Of a stretch of 64,000 bases of DNA, positions 1-10,497 are shown piece by piece. Source of the stretch: Pseudonocardia oceani (GTDB taxonomy: Bacteria; Actinomycetota; Actinomycetes; Mycobacteriales; Pseudonocardiaceae); assembly GCF_019263585.2 (NCBI RefSeq), contig NZ_JADQDF010000001.1:6597556-6661555 (forward strand). Reading direction: 5' to 3'. How positions within the stretch are numbered: the stretch's first letter is position 1; the number at the start of each line of letters is the position of its first letter. The position numbers and the translations under genes were made by a program. A model generated the notes under the pieces. The model was not told where the DNA came from. It saw only the letters and a list, made by a program, of their open reading frames with translations, and ran no database searches.

Positions 1-3
1 CCC

Positions 4-2493
4 GTGCGCGCCGCGCTCGACGACATCACCGCGACGCTCGCCGACCGCGGCGCCGCGGTGCTGGTGGCGCCGCCCGGCACCGGCAAGACGACGCTGGTCC
101 CGCTCGCGCTGCTCGCGCTCGACGGGCGCGTGGTCGTCGCCGAACCCCGCCGCCTCGCCGCGCGGGCCGCGGCGGCGCGGATGGCGTCGCTGCTGGGGGA
201 GCCCGTCGGGGAGACCGTCGGCTACTCCGTGCGCGGCGACTCCCGGACCTCGGCGCGCACCCGCGTCGAGGTCGTCACGTCCGGGCTGCTGCTGCGCCGC
301 CTGGCCGCCGACCCGGAGCTCGCGGGCGTCGGCACCGTCCTGCTCGACGAGTGCCACGAGCGCCACCTCGACGCCGACCTGCTCCTCGCCCTGCTCCTCG
401 ACGCCCGCGACGGCCTGCGCCCCGACCTGCGGCTGCTCGCCACCTCGGCCACCATCGCGACGGGCCGGCTCGCGGAGCTGCTCGGGCCGGGGGCCGACGA
501 CGACGCGCCCGTGCTGCGCGTCGAGGCCCGCACGTTCCCGGTGGCCGTGCGCCACGACCCGCCGCTGCGCGGCGAGCGGATCGAGGCCACCGTCGCGCGG
601 GCGGTGCGGGCCGCCCTCGACGGCGGCGACGGCGACGTGCTCGCGTTCCTCCCCGGCGTCGCGGAGATCCGGCGGACCGCGGCCGCGCTGTCGGGCCTCG
701 ACGCCGACGTCCTGCCGCTGCACGGGCGGCTGCCGGCGGCCGAGCAGGACGCCGCGCTGCGTCCGAGCTCGGACGCGGCCGGTCCGCGGCGCCGCGTCGT
801 CCTCGCGACGGCGGTGGCCGAGTCGAGCCTGACCGTGCCGGGCGTCCGCGCCGTCGTCGACGCCGGGCTGGCCCGCACGCCGCGCGTCGACCACCGCCGC
901 GGGATGGCCGGGCTCGTCACCGTCCGCGTGTCCGACGCCGTCGCTCAGCAGCGGGCCGGGCGCGCGGGCCGCGAGGCGCCGGGGCGGGTGCACCGCTGCT
1001 GGCCCGAGGGCGAGCTCCTCCCCCGCTACCCCGAACCGGAGATCCGCACCGCCGACCTCACGCGCCTCGCGCTCGACCTCGCCTGCTGGGGCACCCCGGA
1101 CGGCAGCGGTCTGCGCTGGTGGGACGCCCCGCCGGAGGGGCCGCTGCGCGCCGGGCAGCAGGTGCTGCGCGCGCTGGGCGCCCTGGACGCGACCGGCGCG
1201 GCCACCGCCCGCGGCCGCCGGATGGCCGGGCTGGGCCTGCACCCGCGGCTGGCACGCGCCCTGCTCGACGGGGCGGCGCTGGTCGGGGCGCGGGCGGCGG
1301 CGGAGGTCGTCGCGCTGCTCGACGACGACACGCTCGGCGCCGGGTCCGACGCCGACGTCGAGCTGGTGGCCCTGCGCGCGGGGACGGCCCCGGGCAGCGG
1401 GCGCTGGCGGACCGAGGCCGCGCGGCTGCGGCGGCTGGTGGGGGCCGGCGGCAGGGCGGAAGGGCGCAGGGAGGAGGGCGGCGCAGCCCTGGTCGTCGCC
1501 CTGGCCCACCCCGAGCGGCTGGCGCGGCGGCGACGGACGGCCGCCGCGGTCGAGGACGCCCCCCGCGGCCGGGCGCGCGGCGAGCTCTACCTGATGGCGG
1601 GCGGCACGGCGGTCGCGCTGCCGCCCGGGAGCCCGCAGGCCGCCGCGGAGTGGCTGGCGGTGGCGGTCGCGGACCGGGCGCCGGGCGCGGAGAACGGCAC
1701 CGTCCGCCTGGCCGCGGCGGCAGACCGGGAGCTGGCCGAGCTCGCCGCTCCCGCACTGCTGGTCGAGGCCGACGAGGTGGTGTGGTCCTCGCGAGGGCAG
1801 GGCGACGGTGACGTCGTCGCCCGGCACGTCCGGCGCCTGGGCGCGATCGTGCTGGAGGAGCGCCGCCTCGACCGCCCCGACCCCGCGCTCCTGCGCGCCG
1901 CACTGCTCGAGGGCCTGCGCAGCGAGGGGCTGGGGCTGCTGCGCTGGACCGACGGCGCCCGGCGGCTGCGCGACCGGCTCGCCGCCCTGCACCGGGTGAT
2001 CGGCGATCCGTGGCCCGACGTGGGCGACACCGCGCTGCTCGCCGACCCCGACCCGTGGTGGACCGGGCCGTTCACCCGCGCCCGCTCCCGTGCCGACCTC
2101 GGGCGGATCGACGCCGGGCCGGTGCTGCGGTCACGGCTGGACTGGCGCCACACGAGCACCCTCGACGAGCTCGCGCCGGAGCGGATCACGGTGCCGACCG
2201 GGTCGTCGATCACGCTCGACTGGTCCGGTGACCAGCCCGTCCTCGCCGTCCGCGTGCAGGAGTGCTTCGGCTGGACCGACACCCCGACCGTCGCGGGCGG
2301 GCGGCTCCCGGTGGTGCTGCACCTGCTCTCCCCCGCCGGGCGCCCGGCCGCCGTCACCGCCGATCTGGCGTCGTTCTGGACGACCGGCTACCCGCAGGTG
2401 CGGGCCGAGCTGCGCGGGCGCTACCCGAAGCACCCCTGGCCCGAGGACCCGCTCACCGCCGCGCCGACGCGCCGGGCCGGACGCCGGTGCTGA
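4..2493 (+). CDS. hrpB: ATP-dependent RNA helicase HrpB (5' end at window edge)
   Basis: DEAH-box helicase of the HrpB family. The Walker A motif APPGTGKTT is at residues 22-30 counted from the GTG at 4, and the DECH box is at 115-118, followed by the SAT-type motif III and the helicase C-terminal motif with QQRAGRAGR. The C-terminal HrpB-specific region ends with the family signature FWTTGYPQVRAELRGRYPKH. Length (829 residues) is close to the usual 800-840. The family normally has a few residues before the PVRAAL segment, and the window opens in that segment (CCC GTG CGC), so the true start is probably just upstream of the window and GTG 4 is an internal valine. HrpB proteins are RNA helicases of poorly defined function in most bacteria. 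No neighbour suggests a specific job here. Confidence 0.93.
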   Translation: MRAALDDITATLADRGAAVLVAPPGTGKTTLVPLALLALDGRVVVAEPRRLAARAAAARMASLLGEPVGETVGYSVRGDSRTSARTRVEVVTSGLLLRRLAADPELAGVGTVLLDECHERHLDADLLLALLLDARDGLRPDLRLLATSATIATGRLAELLGPGADDDAPVLRVEARTFPVAVRHDPPLRGERIEATVARAVRAALDGGDGDVLAFLPGVAEIRRTAAALSGLDADVLPLHGRLPAAEQDAALRPSSDAAGPRRRVVLATAVAESSLTVPGVRAVVDAGLARTPRVDHRRGMAGLVTVRVSDAVAQQRAGRAGREAPGRVHRCWPEGELLPRYPEPEIRTADLTRLALDLACWGTPDGSGLRWWDAPPEGPLRAGQQVLRALGALDATGAATARGRRMAGLGLHPRLARALLDGAALVGARAAAEVVALLDDDTLGAGSDADVELVALRAGTAPGSGRWRTEAARLRRLVGAGGRAEGRREEGGAALVVALAHPERLARRRRTAAAVEDAPRGRARGELYLMAGGTAVALPPGSPQAAAEWLAVAVADRAPGAENGTVRLAAAADRELAELAAPALLVEADEVVWSSRGQGDGDVVARHVRRLGAIVLEERRLDRPDPALLRAALLEGLRSEGLGLLRWTDGARRLRDRLAALHRVIGDPWPDVGDTALLADPDPWWTGPFTRARSRADLGRIDAGPVLRSRLDWRHTSTLDELAPERITVPTGSSITLDWSGDQPVLAVRVQECFGWTDTPTVAGGRLPVVLHLLSPAGRPAAVTADLASFWTTGYPQVRAELRGRYPKHPWPEDPLTAAPTRRAGRRC

Positions 2494-2556
2494 TCACCCG
2501 GACGCGTGCCGGGCTCACCGGGGTGTCACCGGCGTCACGCCCTGGAGCCGGACTGA

Positions 2557-2572
2557 TCGAACGCCTGTTCTA
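2557..2572. promoter_or_regulatory. LexA/SOS-box-like site
   Basis: The sequence TCGAACGCCTGTTCTA lies 45 bases upstream of the ATG at 2617. The known actinobacterial SOS box is TCGAAC-N4-GTTCGA, and this matches 11 of the 12 fixed positions. It sits in the 123-base gap after hrpB, where the promoter of the next gene must be. LexA control of the gene at 2617 is inferred. Confidence 0.45.
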
Positions 2573-2616
2573 CGATCACCCCGGATCCGCACCGCACGAG
2601 AGGGAGCCGCCGCGAG

Positions 2617-3021
2617 ATGAGCACCGCCGAACCGACCCCCGAGGCCCCGGCCCCGACCCCCGTCGAGGCCCCGGCCGAGCCCGAGAAGCGCCGCCGCGGC
2701 CGCCCGAAGGGCACGTCCACGGCCCGCACCACGCGGATGGTCGAGCTGACGCTCACCGTCAGCGGCACCGTCGACGGCGAGTGGCAGGCCGACCTCAAGC
2801 AGGGCACGTCCTGGCTCACGCGCGGGCTGCCCGTCAGCGCGGCGGCCGTGTCGCGCGCGGCGCAGGAGCTCAGCGCCGAGCTGTCCGGCCCGATCGACGC
2901 CCTGATCGGCGCCGCCCGCGAGCAGCGCGCCGCCCGCGTGGCCGCGCTGGAGACCGAGCTGGAGCAGGCCCGCAAGGCGCTGGCCGAGATGGACGACGAG
3001 GGGCCGATCCGGGAGCCGTAG
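2617..3021 (+). CDS. Small AT-hook-like / coiled-coil protein (DUF6319-like)
   Basis: A 134-residue protein of unknown function. It has a Pro/Ala/Glu-rich N-terminus (1-22), then a basic stretch KRRRGRPKG (about 24-32) that resembles an AT-hook (RGRP core), a compact central part with VELTLTVSG and EWQADL, and a heptad-like Ala/Glu/Leu-rich C-terminal helix (about 95-130). It recalls actinobacterial proteins annotated as DUF6319, but I could not verify this. The start ATG has an AGGGAG ribosome site about ten bases upstream. A candidate SOS box lies 45 bases before the start. The AT-hook-like motif plus a helical tail suggests DNA association. That is inference only. Confidence 0.7.
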   Translation: MSTAEPTPEAPAPTPVEAPAEPEKRRRGRPKGTSTARTTRMVELTLTVSGTVDGEWQADLKQGTSWLTRGLPVSAAAVSRAAQELSAELSGPIDALIGAAREQRAARVAALETELEQARKALAEMDDEGPIREP

Positions 3022-3032
3022 GCTCCGGGACC

Positions 3033-4460
3033 GTGTCCACCATCCCGCCCGACGACCTCGCGGCGTTCCTGCGCGTGCTCGACGTCGTCACCGACCTGCC
3101 GCCCGAGCACCCCGACGCCGTGCGGATCAGACGGGCGACGGCGGGGATCTGGAAGTCGGTGAAGGTCGCCCGGCGCCACGCCAAGCGCGACGCCGTGGCC
3201 GCGGCCGACCGGGCCGTCACCGCGGCCACGGCCACCGGCGCCCCGGGCCGCATCGACGACGAGACGGCCGGGCTGCCGCTGGTCTCGGCCACGGCCGGGG
3301 CCTCCGCGGGCACACTGCTGCGCTCGCGCGCCTGCTACACCTGCAAGCGCCGCTACCACGTCGTCGACGCCTTCTACCACCAGCTCTGCCCGCCCTGCGC
3401 GGCGCAGAACCGCGGCCGTCGCGAGGCCCGCACCGACCTCACCGGCCGCCGCGCCCTGCTCACCGGCGGCCGCGCCAAGATCGGCATGTACATCGCGCTG
3501 CGGCTGCTGCGCGACGGCGCGCACACCACGATCACCACGCGCTTCCCGCACGACGCCGTCCGGCGGTTCTCCGCGATGGAGGACAGCGCCGACTGGCTGC
3601 ACCGCCTGCGCGTCGTCGGGATCGACCTGCGCGACCCGGCCCAGGTCGTCGCGCTCGCCGACTCGGTCGCCGCGCAGGGCCCGCTCGACGTGCTGGTGAA
3701 CAACGCGGCCCAGACCGTCCGCCGCTCCCCCGGCTCCTACTCCGCGCTGGTCGAGGCCGAGCGCACCCCGCTGCCGCCGACGCCGGTGGAGGTCGTCACA
3801 TTCGACCACGTCAGCGACGCCCACCCCGCGGCGCTGGCCGGGAGCCTGCAGGAGCAGAGCCCGCACACCGCCGGCGCCGTCACCGGGCTCGCCCTGGCCG
3901 CCCGTTCGGCGTCACCGGAGCGGATCGCCGCCGGCACCGCCATCGACGCGGGCGGCCTGCTCCCCGACACGGCGTCGGTGAACAGCTGGACGCAGCACGT
4001 CGACGAGATCGACCCGCTGGAGCTGCTCGAGGTCCAGCTGTGCAACCAGACGGCGCCGTTCATCCTGATCAGCCGCCTGCGCCCGGCGCTGGCCGCCTCG
4101 CCCGCGCGCCGCACGTACGTCGTCAACGTCTCCGCGATGGAGGGCCAGTTCAGCCGCGCGTACAAGGGGCCGGGCCACCCGCACACGAACATGGCGAAGG
4201 CCGCGCTGAACATGCTGACGCGCACCAGCGCCGCGGAGATGCTGACCACCGACGGCATCCTCATGACCGCCGTCGACACCGGCTGGATCACCGACGAGCG
4301 CCCGCACCCCACGAAGCTGCGCCTGGCCGAGGAGGGCTTCCACGCCCCCCTCGACCTGGTCGACGGCGCCGCCCGCGTCTACGACCCGATCGTCCGGGGC
4401 GAGGCGGGCGAGGACCTGCACGGCTGCTTCCTCAAGGACTACGAGCCCACGGCCTGGTGA
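3033..4460 (+). CDS. Atypical SDR-family protein with N-terminal zinc ribbon
   Basis: A 475-residue protein starting at GTG 3033, 11 bases after the previous stop. The N-terminal 140 residues carry four cysteines, C101, C104, C119 and C122, in a CxxC-x14-CxxC zinc-ribbon pattern. A Rossmann SDR domain follows, with TGGRAKIG near residue 145 and NNAAQT later. The SDR active-site segment reads T-N-M-A-K (385-389): the catalytic tyrosine of the YxxxK motif is a threonine, while the lysine is kept. An insertion of roughly 90 residues separates the NNA motif from the C-terminal half. I recall fungal and actinobacterial relatives with the same HTNMAK segment, so this is probably a real subfamily and not a mutation. 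The substrate is unknown. It is convergent with glgX, with only 13 bases between stops. Confidence 0.8.
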   Translation: MSTIPPDDLAAFLRVLDVVTDLPPEHPDAVRIRRATAGIWKSVKVARRHAKRDAVAAADRAVTAATATGAPGRIDDETAGLPLVSATAGASAGTLLRSRACYTCKRRYHVVDAFYHQLCPPCAAQNRGRREARTDLTGRRALLTGGRAKIGMYIALRLLRDGAHTTITTRFPHDAVRRFSAMEDSADWLHRLRVVGIDLRDPAQVVALADSVAAQGPLDVLVNNAAQTVRRSPGSYSALVEAERTPLPPTPVEVVTFDHVSDAHPAALAGSLQEQSPHTAGAVTGLALAARSASPERIAAGTAIDAGGLLPDTASVNSWTQHVDEIDPLELLEVQLCNQTAPFILISRLRPALAASPARRTYVVNVSAMEGQFSRAYKGPGHPHTNMAKAALNMLTRTSAAEMLTTDGILMTAVDTGWITDERPHPTKLRLAEEGFHAPLDLVDGAARVYDPIVRGEAGEDLHGCFLKDYEPTAW

Positions 4461-4473
4461 GCCGTCCACGCGA

Positions 4474-6597
<2,124 letters not shown>

Positions 6598-6619
6598 CGC
6601 GGCGCGCTCCCCGCAGGGC

Positions 6620-6931
6620 TCATGGGCCGCTGACCAGGCGGACCGTGCCGCCGGTCACGATGATCTCCCGGCGGGGCAGCGGCGACGGGGCCGGGCCGCC
6701 CGCGACCGACCCGTCGGCGATGCGGAACCGGCTGCCGTGGCAGAAGCAGCTGATCGTCCCCGCGGCGACGGAGCGGACCGTGCAGCCGCGGTGGGTGCAG
6801 GTGGCGTCGAACGCGGCGAACTCGCCCTCGACGGGCTGGGTGACGACGACGTTCAGGGCCGCCACGACCACTCCCCCGCCGACGGGCACGGCGGCCGTCT
6901 CGACGACGGCGACGTCGGGCGGCCCGGTCAT
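6620..6931 (-). CDS. Rieske [2Fe-2S] protein, small ferredoxin type
   Basis: A 103-residue stand-alone Rieske domain. The two cluster-binding motifs are CTHRGC (45-50) and CFCHGS (62-67), so both Cys and both His ligands are present. It has no signal peptide or membrane segment and should be cytoplasmic. Such small Rieske proteins serve as electron carriers for oxygenases or as redox subunits. No oxygenase is adjacent, so the partner is unknown. It is 62 bases downstream of the DUF4333 gene and 22 bases upstream of glgX, all on the minus strand. Confidence 0.88.
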   Translation of the reverse strand: MTGPPDVAVVETAAVPVGGGVVVAALNVVVTQPVEGEFAAFDATCTHRGCTVRSVAAGTISCFCHGSRFRIADGSVAGGPAPSPLPRREIIVTGGTVRLVSGP

Positions 6932-6993
6932 GACCGCAGCGTCGCACGCCCGGCCGCTCCGCGGGAGGGGCCGGGCGTGCGGGGTGCCGGAGC

Positions 6994-7737
6994 TCAGAGC
7001 ACCTCGTAGGTGACGGTGCCGGCCTCGTCGACGGTGACCGTGACGGCGGCGGTCAGGGTCGGGTCGGCGACGTTGGCCGCGCCGCACGCCATCGGCGCAC
7101 CGGGCGCGTTGACCAGCACCGTCTGCCCCTCGACGCCGCAGGCCACGACGACCTCCTCGCCGACCTCGGCGCTGAGCAGCGCGGAGGCGGTGGAGTCGAG
7201 CTCGGCGACGAGCAGCGTGCGGTCGTGGGTGATCGTCAGGTTGCCCTGGTCGTCGTCCTGGCGGACGCCGTAGCTGAGCGCCTGGCCGTCGAGGGTCGCG
7301 GTGCAGGTCGTCGTGGAGCCGGCGGCGACCTCGATCGACTCGGGACAGCGGACGTCGACCGGGGCGACGCCCACCTCCTCCTGCGTGACGCGGACTATCT
7401 CGCTCTGGACGTCGGCGGTGCTCAGCTGGCGGGGCGCGAGCAGCAGGACCGCGGCGGCGGCGAGCGCGCCGAGCAGCACGAGGACGCCGACCACGACGCC
7501 GATGATCAGGCCGGTGCGCCGGCGGCGGGGCGGCGGGGCCGGCTGCTCCCAGCCCCGGCCCGGCTGACCCTGCCCCTGCCCCCACCCGCTCTGCTCCCAG
7601 AGCGGGTCGCGGAACCCGGGCGCGGCCGGGGCCGGGCCGAGCCGGGTAGCGGCGTACGGGTCGTGCTGCCCCCACCCCTGCTGCTGGGGGACCTGCGGGG
7701 CCCGGTAGGTCGGGACGACGGCGGTGGGCTCGATCAT
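6994..7737 (-). CDS. DUF4333 domain membrane-anchored protein
   Basis: A 247-residue protein with a Gln/Pro/Gly-rich cytoplasmic N-terminus (1-75), a basic RRRRT stop-transfer, one hydrophobic helix (about 78-100, GLIIGVVVGVLVLLG) and an extracytoplasmic part. The latter contains two DUF4333-like repeats, each with a cysteine pair (near CPESIEVAAGSTTTC and CGVEGQTV...MACG). DUF4333 proteins are common cell-surface proteins of unknown function in actinobacteria. The first gene of the minus-strand run ending in glgX. The 5' neighbour is the decayed phosphoesterase on the other strand. Confidence 0.85.
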   Translation of the reverse strand: MIEPTAVVPTYRAPQVPQQQGWGQHDPYAATRLGPAPAAPGFRDPLWEQSGWGQGQGQPGRGWEQPAPPPRRRRTGLIIGVVVGVLVLLGALAAAAVLLLAPRQLSTADVQSEIVRVTQEEVGVAPVDVRCPESIEVAAGSTTTCTATLDGQALSYGVRQDDDQGNLTITHDRTLLVAELDSTASALLSAEVGEEVVVACGVEGQTVLVNAPGAPMACGAANVADPTLTAAVTVTVDEAGTVTYEVL

Positions 7738-7871
7738 GACGCTCTCCTCGTGGGCTGTTCTGCGCTCATCACAACCCTTCTCGCCGGGAGGGCTCCCGAC
7801 GACGGTGTCTGCAGGCCGTCCGCACTCGTGCCAGCACCACCCTCCGCGGGGAGGATGGGCGGGCGCACACG

Positions 7872-8361
7872 CTGATACAGATCACCGACCTGCACCTGGT
7901 GCCCGAGGGGTCGCTGCTGCGCGGGCGGGTCGACACGGCGGCGCCGTTCGCGCGGGCAATGGCCCGCGCCACGGTCTCCGGGGTGCGCCCGGCGGCGCTG
8001 CTGCCCACCGGCGACCTCGCCGACGCCGGCGACGGCCCGACCTACGCCCGCCTGCGGGAGCTCGTCGCGCCACTCGGGGTGCCGGTGGTGGCGGTCGACG
8101 GACCACGACGACCACGCGGCTCGTCGTGCTGGACACGACGGTGCCCGGCCACGGGCACGGCGAGCTGCGCCCGGCCCAGCTGGAGTGCCGGCCGCCGAGC
8201 TGGCCGAGCCCGCCCCCGACGGCACGGTGCTCGCCCTGCACCACCCGCCGCTGCCGACGGTGAACCGGGTGTCGCGGCTCCTCGAGCTGCGCGGGCGGGA
8301 GGCGCTCGCGCCCGTCCTCGCCGGGTCCGACGTGCGGATCGTGCTGCCCGGGCACAGCTAG
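7872..8361 (+). pseudogene. Decayed metallophosphoesterase (CpdA/Icc-like)
   Basis: Three consecutive segments in three frames read as one calcineurin-like phosphoesterase. Bases 7872-8103 give LIQITDLHLVPEG and LLPTGDLADAGD (metal-binding DxH and GD motifs). About 8106-8190 gives RLVVLDTTVPGHGHGEL. Bases 8191-8361 give TVLALHHPPLPT and end in GHS before TAG 8359. The GNHD motif and the residues after it, expected between segments one and two, are missing, and the protein stops at the point where GHxH should be. No in-frame start codon precedes ITDLH. At least two frameshifts plus an internal deletion make this a pseudogene, unless the assembly is faulty here. It fills most of the 640-base gap between the DUF4333 and CoA-transferase genes. 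Confidence 0.8.
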
Positions 8362-8377
8362 ACGCTCGGCGTCCTGG

Positions 8378-9541
8378 CTACTCGGCGTCGAGCCAGGCCC
8401 GGACGGCGTCGGTGTGCTCGCCGACCGCGGGCACCGGGCCGAGCCTCGGCGGGCGTCCGGGCAGGGTGATGGGTGGGAGCAGGGTGCGGACCGGCCCGCC
8501 GGGGGTCTCGACGACGGCCCAGCGGTCGCGCGCGGCGAGCTGCGGGTGCTCCAGGACCTCGGCGACCTCGCGGCGCCGGCCGTAGGCGATCCGGGCGCGC
8601 CCGAGCCGCTCGACGAGCTCGGCCCCGGTGAGCCCGCCGAGCACCGCGTCGATCTCGGCGTGCAGCGCGGGGCGGTGCGCGACACGGCCGGCACCGGTGT
8701 CGAAGCGCGGGTCGGTCGCGAGCTCCGGGCGCTCGAGGACGCCCGCGCAGAAGGCGACCCACTCGCGCTCGTTCTGGATGCCCAGGACGACCTCGACGCC
8801 GTCGCCCGCGCGGAACGTGCCGTAGGGGGCGATGGCGGCGTGGCTGGTGCCGGTGCGCGGCGGCGCTGCCCCGCTGCCCGCGGTGTACTGCAGCGGGAAG
8901 CCCATCCACTCGACCAGCGCGTCGAACAGGCTGATCTCGACGTGCGTGCCGGTGCCGGTGCGCTCGCGGTCGTAGAGTGCGGCGAGGATGCCGGAGAAGG
9001 CGTACATGCCGGCGCCGATGTCGGCCGCGGGGATCCCGGCCTTCGCGGGCTCCTCGGGGCTGCCGGTGACCGACACGAGCCCGGCCTCGGACTGGATGAG
9101 CAGGTCGTAGGCCTTCGCGTCGCGGTAGGGCCCGCTCGGGCCGTAGCCGGAGATGGAGCAGGTGATCAGCCGGGGGTGGCGGGCGCGCAGGTCGTCGGCG
9201 CCGAGCCCGAGCCGCTCCGCCGCGCCGGGGGCGAAGTTCTGGACGAACACGTCGGCGCGCTCGAGCAGGCGGTGCACGGTGGCGACGTCGGACTTGAGGT
9301 CGACGGCCATCGACTCCTTCGACCGGTTGAGCCACACGAAATGGCTGGACTGGCCGTGCACGGTGGTGTCGTAGGCGCGCGCGAAGTCGCCCTCGCCCGG
9401 GCGCTCGATCTTGATGACGCGGGCGCCGAGCTCGGCGAGCTGGCGGGTGGCGAACGGCGCGGCCACGGCCTGCTCGCAGGAGACGACCACGATTCCGTCG
9501 AGGGGGAGCACGGGGCCAGTCTCCCGCCCGGTCTTCCTCAT
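8378..9541 (-). CDS. Class III (CaiB/BaiF-type) CoA-transferase
   Basis: A 387-residue family III CoA-transferase, which moves CoA between acyl groups through an aspartyl-CoA adduct. It shows the N-terminal signature LDGIVVVSCEQAVAAPF, VIKIERPGEGD, the segment LNRSKESMAVDLK, and the catalytic aspartate D146 in KAYDLLIQ. Length is normal. ATG 9541 is chosen because GGAG lies five bases upstream; a GTG two codons earlier would have no such spacing. It is divergent from the iron gene at 9578, with 36 bases between start codons. The substrate cannot be told from sequence. Its 3' end is 16 bases from the end of the decayed phosphoesterase. Confidence 0.93.
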   Translation of the reverse strand: MRKTGRETGPVLPLDGIVVVSCEQAVAAPFATRQLAELGARVIKIERPGEGDFARAYDTTVHGQSSHFVWLNRSKESMAVDLKSDVATVHRLLERADVFVQNFAPGAAERLGLGADDLRARHPRLITCSISGYGPSGPYRDAKAYDLLIQSEAGLVSVTGSPEEPAKAGIPAADIGAGMYAFSGILAALYDRERTGTGTHVEISLFDALVEWMGFPLQYTAGSGAAPPRTGTSHAAIAPYGTFRAGDGVEVVLGIQNEREWVAFCAGVLERPELATDPRFDTGAGRVAHRPALHAEIDAVLGGLTGAELVERLGRARIAYGRRREVAEVLEHPQLAARDRWAVVETPGGPVRTLLPPITLPGRPPRLGPVPAVGEHTDAVRAWLDAE

Positions 9542-9559
9542 CGACACTCCGGGACAGCG

Positions 9560-9571
9560 GAGGCTAGCCTC
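9560..9571. promoter_or_regulatory. Palindrome / partial DtxR-IdeR iron box before fhuF-like gene
   Basis: GAGGCTAGCCTC is a perfect 12-base palindrome, six bases before the ATG at 9578. The right half of the actinobacterial iron box (TTAGGCTAACCTAA) aligns to bases 9559-9572 with ten of fourteen matches. The gene downstream is an iron reductase-like protein, which fits iron-dependent repression. It could also affect the divergent CoA-transferase. Confidence 0.45.
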
Positions 9572-9577
9572 ACCAAC

Positions 9578-10411
9578 ATGACGCGGACGCTGGCGACGGG
9601 ACCTCTGCACTCCTCCGCCGAGCGCCTCGACGCGGCGATCGAGTGGCTGACGATCCGGGTGGGACTGCCCGGGGATGCCGCCACCGAGCCGGCCTGGGTC
9701 CGCTGCACCGACGTCGACGCCGCTTTCCTGGCCGGGTGGGAGGAGCGGATGGTCGGGGCGGTCACCCGCCTCTACGGCCGCACGCACCCGATGACCGTCA
9801 GCGGGTTCTGCCTCGACGGCTACGCCGGGCTGCCCGGCCAGATCGGGGGCGCGCTGTTCCGGCTGGCCCGCCGGGTGCCGCGCGTCGACCGCGGGTCGCT
9901 GGCGTTCCGCTGCCATCCCGAGGAGCACCACCCCGACGGCATCGCGCTGCTCGACCCCCGTTTCTGGTGCCTGCCCGGCGACCCCGACGCCGACCACCCG
10001 GCCGCCACCGTCGTCGCCGACGAGGCGGAGCTCGCCGCGGTGCTGCGTGCGCAGGTCCGGGCGCACGCCGACGAGTTCCTCGCGGGCTACCACGGCGTCG
10101 CCCGGCTCCCCCGGCGCGGGCTGCTGGGCGCGTTCTACGACGGCCTGGACACCGGCGTCTGGTTCGGCGGCGACCCCGAGGACCTCGCGTCCATCGCGGA
10201 GGCGGCCGTCGTCCTGCCCGGCGGCACCGCCGAGTTCCCCGACCCGTCCTCGCTCTACCGCTTCGTCGACGTGCAGGACCGCGAGCACATCAGCAGGCGC
10301 CGGGTCGGGTGCTGCTACTACTTCAAGGTCTCCGACGAGGGCGTGGCCTGCTCGACGTGCCCGCGCGTCGACGACGCGGAGCGGGTGCGGCGGTACTCGG
10401 AGCTGCCGTAG
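9578..10411 (+). CDS. FhuF-like (2Fe-2S) ferric-siderophore reductase
   Basis: A 277-residue protein whose C-terminus holds the FhuF-type cluster motif: C245, C246, C258 and C261 (CC-x11-CxxC, ending in CSTCP). This pattern binds an unusual [2Fe-2S] centre in E. coli FhuF, which reduces iron in hydroxamate siderophores. The N-terminal 230 residues match the general FhuF fold only loosely (GFCLDGYAGLPGQ and LARLP-type segments). It has no signal peptide and should be cytoplasmic. A DtxR-like palindrome precedes it, and a siderophore-interacting protein with its own iron box follows 124 bases downstream. This supports a role in releasing iron from imported siderophores. Confidence 0.8.
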   Translation: MTRTLATGPLHSSAERLDAAIEWLTIRVGLPGDAATEPAWVRCTDVDAAFLAGWEERMVGAVTRLYGRTHPMTVSGFCLDGYAGLPGQIGGALFRLARRVPRVDRGSLAFRCHPEEHHPDGIALLDPRFWCLPGDPDADHPAATVVADEAELAAVLRAQVRAHADEFLAGYHGVARLPRRGLLGAFYDGLDTGVWFGGDPEDLASIAEAAVVLPGGTAEFPDPSSLYRFVDVQDREHISRRRVGCCYYFKVSDEGVACSTCPRVDDAERVRRYSELP

Positions 10412-10418
10412 GGGCACC

Positions 10419-10475
10419 GGAGCGCGTTCCGCGGAACGCGCTCCACCGTCGGCCGAGCGTTCCGCGGAACGCTCG
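10419..10475. repeat. Two copies of the GTTCCGCGGAAC palindrome, one possible terminator
   Basis: The core GTTCCGCGGAAC occurs at 10426-10437 and 10459-10470. The first is the centre of a perfect 26-base palindrome (10419-10444) starting eight bases after the fhuF-like stop, so its RNA would form a strong hairpin, though no T-tract follows. The second extends to a perfect 22-base palindrome (10454-10475). Both belong to the family of ten copies found across the window. Confidence 0.85.
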
Positions 10476-10497
10476 CCGCGCCGCCGCGCCGAGCAGG

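Noticed and set aside
10419..10444. The 26-base palindrome as a classical intrinsic terminator
   Set aside because: The hairpin is strong but there is no T-run, and the same core occurs where no gene ends; it is better treated as a member of the repeat family.
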